A stretch of 64,000 bases of DNA from Arbacia lixula (Eukaryota; Echinodermata; Echinoidea; Arbacioida; Arbaciidae). Position 1 is the stretch's first letter, and every line of letters begins with the position of its first letter. A program made the translations under genes and the position numbers. Where the stretch lies: positions 2,874,205 through 2,938,204 of the forward strand of contig OZ022595.1 of assembly GCA_963669155.1 (NCBI GenBank), given 5' to 3'. The notes beneath the pieces are model-generated. The model saw only the letters and a list, made by a program, of their open reading frames with translations, searched no databases and was not told the DNA's origin. Below, piece after piece: positions 58,964-64,000 of the stretch.

Positions 58964-59034
58964 GTCTCTGTGGTCTAGTGGTTAAGGCACCGGCGTTCAA
59001 AGCTGGGGGCCCGGGTTCGATTCCCGGCAGAGAC
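58964..59034 (+). tRNA. tRNA gene, predicted anticodon UCA (copy 5)
   Basis: Same gene, the mirror partner of copy 2. The flank after it carries CGCATACC instead of CGCCTACC, a variant shared only with the left-arm unit near 57295. Confidence 0.85.
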
Positions 59035-59375
59035 ATTTTTTCGACATTACCAATTTTTCCAAAGGGTAGATAGCTCTGGGGAACCTTGATTTAAGCTACG
59101 CATACCATTGTTCTCTTTATCCATTTCTTTCACAAAATATTTAAATAAAAGAGTTGCCAAAGCTGTTGTATATGTATAATTTCTCACATTGATATACTTT
59201 CTCCCATACGTGTACTGCATCAAAGTACTAGCTTTGATCCAGCTGAGGCATGGCGGCTTGTCATTGTTCAAAACCCACCTGCACCCAACAAAGGAAATTA
59301 TAATTGGTATAGTGTCGAGAATTTGTCAATCTGACTGACGGTCAATCGTATCAGGGTCGCCTTAGCCACTAACCC

Positions 59376-59446
59376 GTCTCTGTGGTCTAGTGGTTAAGGC
59401 ACCGGCGTTCAAAGCTGGGGGCCCGGGTTCGATTCCCGGCAGAGAC
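59376..59446 (+). tRNA. tRNA gene, predicted anticodon UCA (copy 6)
   Basis: Same gene; 412 bp after copy 5 because of a 4-bp CTGA duplication in the upstream flank. Confidence 0.85.
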
Positions 59447-59783
59447 ATTTTTTCGACATTACCAATTTTTCCAAAGGGTAGATAGCTCTGGGGAACCTTG
59501 ATTTAAGCTACGCCTACCATTGTTCTCTTTATCCATTTCTTTCACAAAATATTTAAATAAAAGAGTTGCCAAAGCTGTTGTATAAGTATAATTTCTCACA
59601 TTGATATACTTTCTCCCATACGTGTACTGCATCAAAGTACTAGCTTTGATCCAGCTGAGGCATGGCGGCTTGTCATTGTTCAAAACCCACCTGCACCCAA
59701 CAAAGGAAATTATAATTGGTATAGTGTCGAGAATTTGTCAATCTGACGGTCAATCGTATCAGGGTCGCCTTAGCCACTAACCC

Positions 59784-59854
59784 GTCTCTGTGGTCTAGTG
59801 GTTAAGGCACCGGCGTTCAAAGCTGGGGGCCCGGGTTCGATTCCCGGCAGAGAC
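59784..59854 (+). tRNA. tRNA gene, predicted anticodon UCA (copy 7)
   Basis: Same gene, 408 bp after copy 6. It has no mirror copy within the left arm. Confidence 0.85.
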
Positions 59855-59861
59855 ATTTTTT
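59855..59861 (+). terminator. Pol III terminator after tRNA copy 7
   Basis: The tRNA ends GAGAC, then A73, then TTTTTT. The same run follows every intact copy. Confidence 0.8.
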
Positions 59862-60112
59862 CGACATTACCAATTTTTCCAAAGGGTAGATAGCTCTGGG
59901 GAACCTTGATTTAAGCTACGCCTACCATTGTTCTCTTTATCCATTTCTTTCACAAAATATTTAAATAAAAGAGTTGCCAAAGCTGTTGTATATATATATA
60001 TATATATATAAATATTATGAAAGAAATGGATGAAGGGAACAATGGTAGGCGTAGCTTAAATCAAGGTTCCTCAGAGCTATCTACCCTTTGGAAAAATTGG
60101 TGATGCCGAAAA

Positions 60113-60229
60113 TATATATATATATATATATCGTATACGTACAATGTACAGATGATTGTATGAACTAATGATTGTGTATGTATTATAAAATGTGTATGTA
60201 TGTGATTGTGTATGTGCGTGAATACATGT

Positions 60230-60265
<36 letters not shown>
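60113..60265. repeat. TA and TG microsatellites
   Basis: (TA)n at 60114-60131, TATG-rich sequence, and (TG)n at about 60228-60265. Confidence 0.95.
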
Positions 60266-60397
60266 AATCCCAGCGATTCTGCCCGCGAAGATGACATGAT
60301 TGCCCTTGCTGAATAAAACGTTCTATAATATGGATTAATATACAAATGTATACCACCTAGAGAGAAGCTAGGAAGCAAATAATCAATGTTGATGAAG

Positions 60398-60811
60398 GTG
60401 ATGGGACGAACTATCCCTTCCGAGGCGATCTGGATGTACCTATCTTTCCGAAGCGCATGTGAAACCAACTGTCTATACCAAAAATGACAATTTGACGTAC
60501 AAAAGTAATGTTTACTTCTCTACCTAACCCCGAGCCGCTGCCATGGGGAACACGCGTAGAGGACGCGCGTTAGGACGCATTAGTAGGAGCTACTGATAAT
60601 CCGAGTGTAACGCACTTTTATTTCGCGCGTACTCAAAATATTGATCACGGGTTAGGACTGGGAGGAGTGAAGAGATCAGCGAAACCAAAAAGTACTATCA
60701 CCTAGAGTGCAACGAACTTTTCTTCTCAGGTGATCAGATGGGCAAATCTACGCTTTATCACGTGATCAACTCTTGACCAATCCTATAGCAGCATTCTTAG
60801 TATGTGGAATA
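60398..60811. mobile_element. Internally deleted copy of the 47.4-49.1 kb element
   Basis: The first 110 bp match 47437-47635 with a gap; the rear (60590-60811) matches 48885-49090 through GTGTAACGCACTTTTATTTC and AGAGATCAGCGAAACCAAAA. The recombinase-like exon is absent. Confidence 0.7.
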
Positions 60812-61120
60812 TAATGAAGAGGTGATTTTTATTCTACTTTTTCATGAGGGGCGTAGTCTCGATGGAAATAGTGAAGATCGAAGGCACCGAATGAACATAG
60901 GTTTCACTGGTGCCTCGAGCTGAAGGCGGTAAATATTTTATTTATATCCCTCATCGAGACTTCATGATGGACCAATTATGAAGAAGAACATAATCCATCT
61001 AACGCTAGATGTACTGAAGTAAGTGAGAAGTAGTAAGTAAGTAAGTAAGTAAGAAGTAAGTAAGAAGAAGAAAAAGTAAGAAGTACTGAAAAGCTACTCA
61101 TTTGAGATTTGCCGCTCACC
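60812..61120. other. Non-coding; AAGT-type microsatellite
   Basis: (AAGT)n-like sequence at about 61017-61080. A block containing GTCTCGATG (60857) is partly inverted as CATCGAGAC (60952). Confidence 0.6.
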
Positions 61121-61129
61121 TAATGTCCA

Positions 61130-62720
61130 CGATACACTGGACGTACCAGCTTGGTCAACGCGTCCTTGCATATACAATTTTCTTTGTGAATGCAAATTTT
61201 ATTCACGTAGTACAAACAATACGTTAATAATGGTAACCCAACTCTTGGCCGAGTTTTGTACGAGTAGCAACAGCTAATAGATTTATATGCGTTCCACCCA
61301 TAAGAACTTGATAACGAAATACAGGTGAATGGATAAAAGGAAACGTTACTATGCATTTAGGGGGAGAGTTATGAATACATTACGAAAATGGGTTATGAAG
61401 AATACTCTGCTTTTAACAGCAGAGTCATTCAAATATTCATTATCGCGTACGTCAGGCCTATATTTTGAAAGAATACCAAAGTGGCGTCGTCACATGCATT
61501 TTTAAGCAGCATTGCGTTCAGAACGCATTTTCAGCGTGCCCTGATATACTTTGTCACATGTTGTCTTGAAGACAAACCCTTGTTACAGCCCACTTTTATA
61601 TTATATCTTCAACCATGAACGAATAATTTGCAATTAATTGTATTGTCATAACTTTTCATCCTCGCGTACGAGAGGGTTATACATTTACGGTATGCCAAAG
61701 TGGCGTCATAATGATGCATTGTTACGTAGGAATGTGTTTTCGGTACACATTCTCAGCATGACCTGTATTATAATGCTCACATATTACCTTAAGGACATAC
61801 CCATGTAAGGTTCACTTTTATACTATCTATCCACCAATTTACAATACATGTATACCATTTTCGATATGTACGCAAATGTTATTCACGTCGTTTAAACAGT
61901 ATGTTGGCAATGTTAACCTCAAAGCTTGTCCGAGGTTTGTCCGAGAAACAACGACTTATAAATCCAGGGTGAATTCCATCCATTGAAACTCAGTCACGAA
62001 ATACAGTAGATTGTAATAAGGTGTTCCCAGGCAGTTAGTGGGAATGTTGTGAATACATTACGAAAATGGATTATGGACAAACATATTGCTATGAACGGTA
62101 TTGTCATACAAATACTTATCATCGCCTACCACATGAAGATATATTAAAACAATACCAAGGTGGCATCGTTGCGTGCATTGTTACGCGGGATTCTCAAACG
62201 CATGCTCCGCATGCCTGGATATTATCGCGTCACATGTTCTCTTGAGGACATACCCATGCTGCCGCAAAATAGACCATTTTTCGCAACCTTTTCATAACTT
62301 TCACCTTAACTACGTATCCACTCGTAATGCTATTCACCTGTATGTATTCATTCAGATTCAGTGGGTGGAATGCACTTTATCCATTTTCGTCATGTATTCA
62401 CAACTTCCCCCGTAACTGCCTGGTGACGCGTTATTTCAACCATCTGTATTTCCTGAATCAATAGATGGAACGCACTCTGAATCTATTAGTTGTTGTTATA
62501 CGGACAAGCTTTGGGGTTACCATTAGTAACGTATTGTTTGAAAGACGTGGACATGGTGGACAAAACCATTACGAAAATGGTATATTGTCACCCAAGTGAT
62601 CATGATAGCCTACGCTAATAGATTTAACGAATGCCAAGGCATGCATTGTTAACGCGGCATACGCATGCACCGTATGCCCTGAATTCAGTTGGTAGGTTAT
62701 GCAATCATCAAAACTGTAGC
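61130..62720. repeat. Diverged cluster of the dispersed TA-type MITE and a linked repeat
   Basis: Copies of the MITE also found at 12322 and 30452 occur inverted, ending near 61392 and 62071 (CATTACGAAAATGG), and direct, starting at about 62268 and 62379. Between them a second sequence recurs, marked by ACCAAAGTGGCGTC / GCCAAAGTGGCGTC / ACCAAGGTGGCATC at about 61479, 61694 and 62154, followed each time by a TGCATTGTTACG-like block and an AGGACATACCCATG-like block. It is therefore a decayed series of composite units. Confidence 0.55.
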
Positions 62721-63326
62721 ACAATATGGCATTTAATAGCTTATAGACACCCAAATCAATTATCTTATGTTGCTTTGATGTGATTTTAGAAAAAGTAAGT
62801 TTTTATTAGACATTGATCTAAATTCATTTAAATACTCAAAGAGAGTGTATCATAGCTGCAATTATGAAAGTGGGTGTGGTCTATTCTGTGCCGGTTTCCA
62901 TGGTGAAGCTACACTTATTTTTATAGTGAGTACTGCCACCTATGCCCAATGTTAATTTGGGGAGAAAGAGGCACATATTCATATTGCATCTCAGCCGCAA
63001 CATCGCCAGATTTGCTCGAATGCACCATATGGCTGCCCGCTAAAAGGCAATAAAGGCAGCTAAAAAAATATCGCGTAGATTTAGCTTGTTGCGTTTATCT
63101 TGCAATAGGAATGCATGAACATTTGATGCCTCATAAAAAGTAATGTGCCATCCGAACCTCCTGATTTTACGTTGGTGTCTTTTTTCAACTACTACTACTA
63201 CTAACAACAATTATGAAGAATGTTCGTCGCGTGGTATACCTGTCGATGTTTATGTTCACTGTTATTGTGTCGCCTCCTCGTGCTTGATAGCGGAACATCA
63301 GTATATATATATAAAAGTTGAAGATT

Positions 63327-63369
<43 letters not shown>

Positions 63370-64000
63370 ACATGGACATGTTTACGTTTGTAGCCCGGAA
63401 AAACTGGAACGATGTATTAGCATAACAACATTAAATATTGAAGATGTAAAACTACACAATTGTGACATTTCACTTTCCCGAAGTATCAATTTCAATTCCA
63501 CATGGCTTCAGGCACTCACTGCAAATAAATCGCGGGAGTTTTCTACTCTAACTGAAAAAGATTCCCTGTATTCTATACAAATCTTCAACTATTAACGCTT
63601 GTGGCAAATTAAGCAATATTCTCAAATGGAAAATGTAACCCGAAGTAAGAAGGCAAATCTCTCATTATAGCCAGCGATAATGTCACAGGTAAAATATATT
63701 GGAGACATACATATCAACTGCCCTTAGATATAAGAAACCTATACTTGTTATTGATTAGGTGTTATTTTTTATCTATATTCTCAAATATTGTTTTTACCTT
63801 TGCACATTTTTCTTTTTTGCTTTGTGCTAGCTTTACACTGATTTCAATACCATGTTGGCATTTCTCTTTGTGTATTTGTATTCAAGTAACCATATGGGTG
63901 TGCCTTATTTCCTCTGTATTTATTTCACTTGCTTTTGTATTTGTTATTCAGCTTTTACTCTATGTGATGCAACTTTTATAATTTTTAATAGCTAACATCA
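62721..64000. other. Non-coding AT-rich end of window
   Basis: (TA)n at about 63335-63365; (ACT)n at about 63191-63203. Short open frames without recognisable motifs. Confidence 0.55.

Larger units (their letters stand above)
58434..59545. repeat. Right arm of the >1.1-kb palindrome
   Basis: Begins ATGGCGGCTTGTC, the complement of the left arm's end. The array then continues as reverse-orientation units with one tRNA more than the left arm, to about 59990. Confidence 0.95.
56882..60112. repeat. tRNA-containing array, ~408-bp unit, with four orientation switches
   Basis: Unit order: tRNA gene, CCACTAACCC-side flank, AATTATAATTTCC, GCCGCCATG, a tract ending in ATTTAAATA, AAGCTACGCC, then GGTAGATAGC. 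Complete units repeat every 408 bp (412 once, with an extra CTGA at about 59335). Orientation: forward 56882-57078, reverse 57079-57250, forward 57263-58433, reverse 58434-59990, forward 60010-60112. Switch points are inside a tRNA gene, in two short (TA)n runs, and at a 59-nt loop. The outer pieces carry GATGAAG and GATGCCG variants; the core units carry GATAAAG and AATGTCG. The 74-residue frame in each unit starts at a TTG and is not a gene. Confidence 0.95.

Noticed and set aside
57537-59683. Five copies of a 74-residue open frame in the tRNA units
   Set aside because: Each starts at TTG, not ATG. The frame is conserved only because the units are recent copies; no signal or domain is visible.
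57366-59854. Selenocysteine tRNA cluster
   Set aside because: The anticodon is right, but the molecule is 71 nt with a 4-nt variable loop and a 7+5 acceptor/T arm, unlike tRNA-Sec.
57366-59854. tRNA-derived SINE tandem
   Set aside because: A T6 Pol III terminator sits directly after the tRNA, so the downstream sequence could not be part of a SINE transcript, and there is no A-rich tail or target duplication.

Overview
The window looks like non-coding-rich nuclear DNA from an animal, most likely a marine invertebrate deuterostome; an echinoderm such as a sea urchin would fit. The basis is an AT-rich background, intron-containing gene structure, a rhodopsin-class receptor with prostanoid-receptor motifs, many animal-type transposon remnants (non-LTR, hAT-like, CACTA-like, TTAA- and TA-flanked foldback elements) and abundant GA, CA and TA microsatellites. 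The organism is an inference. Nothing suggests a bacterial or viral replicon. Most long open frames are translations of GA, CT or GAA repeats and are not genes.

Layout. 1-5.3 kb: microsatellites, a hAT-like element, a fragment of an LTR-retrotransposon integrase, and the first of three copies of a TTAA-flanked foldback element. 5.3-10.1 kb: a CpG-richer segment bounded by inverted ends that carry repeated GCGCGGCGC motifs. 10.2-13.6 kb: a run of short foldback elements. 17.0-18.4 kb: a repeat bounded by short palindromes. About 19.8 kb: a compact promoter-like cluster (E2F palindrome, CCAAT, TATA-like). 25.4-26.5 kb, minus strand: the only convincing protein-coding exon, the TM1-TM6 exon of a class A GPCR, ending in a splice donor that lies in a three-copy tandem duplication. 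28.2-29.6 kb: a dispersed repeat invaded by an 81-bp minisatellite. 30-37 kb: TIR elements, including a CACTA-type element and a 2.5-kb foldback element built of about 163-bp subrepeats. 38-41.4 kb: three non-LTR retrotransposon tails whose stop codons run directly into triplet microsatellites. 42 kb: long GAA arrays. 45-49 kb: nested TTAA elements, then an element carrying the start of a Crypton/tyrosine-recombinase-like protein. 51.8 kb: a 225-bp perfect-looking hairpin.

The most unusual region is 56.9-60.1 kb. Seven intact and two broken copies of one 71-nt tRNA gene sit in units of about 408 bp. The gene has intact A and B boxes, a full cloverleaf and a T6 Pol III terminator. The anticodon loop reads GUUCAAA, so the anticodon is UCA, which would read UGA. 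The array changes orientation four times: through a tRNA gene, through two (TA)n loops, and through a 59-nt loop at the centre of a palindrome with arms over 1.1 kb. It looks like a fold-back amplified cluster of opal-suppressor-like tRNA genes. The alternative is a recently amplified tRNA-derived satellite whose transcripts are not functional.
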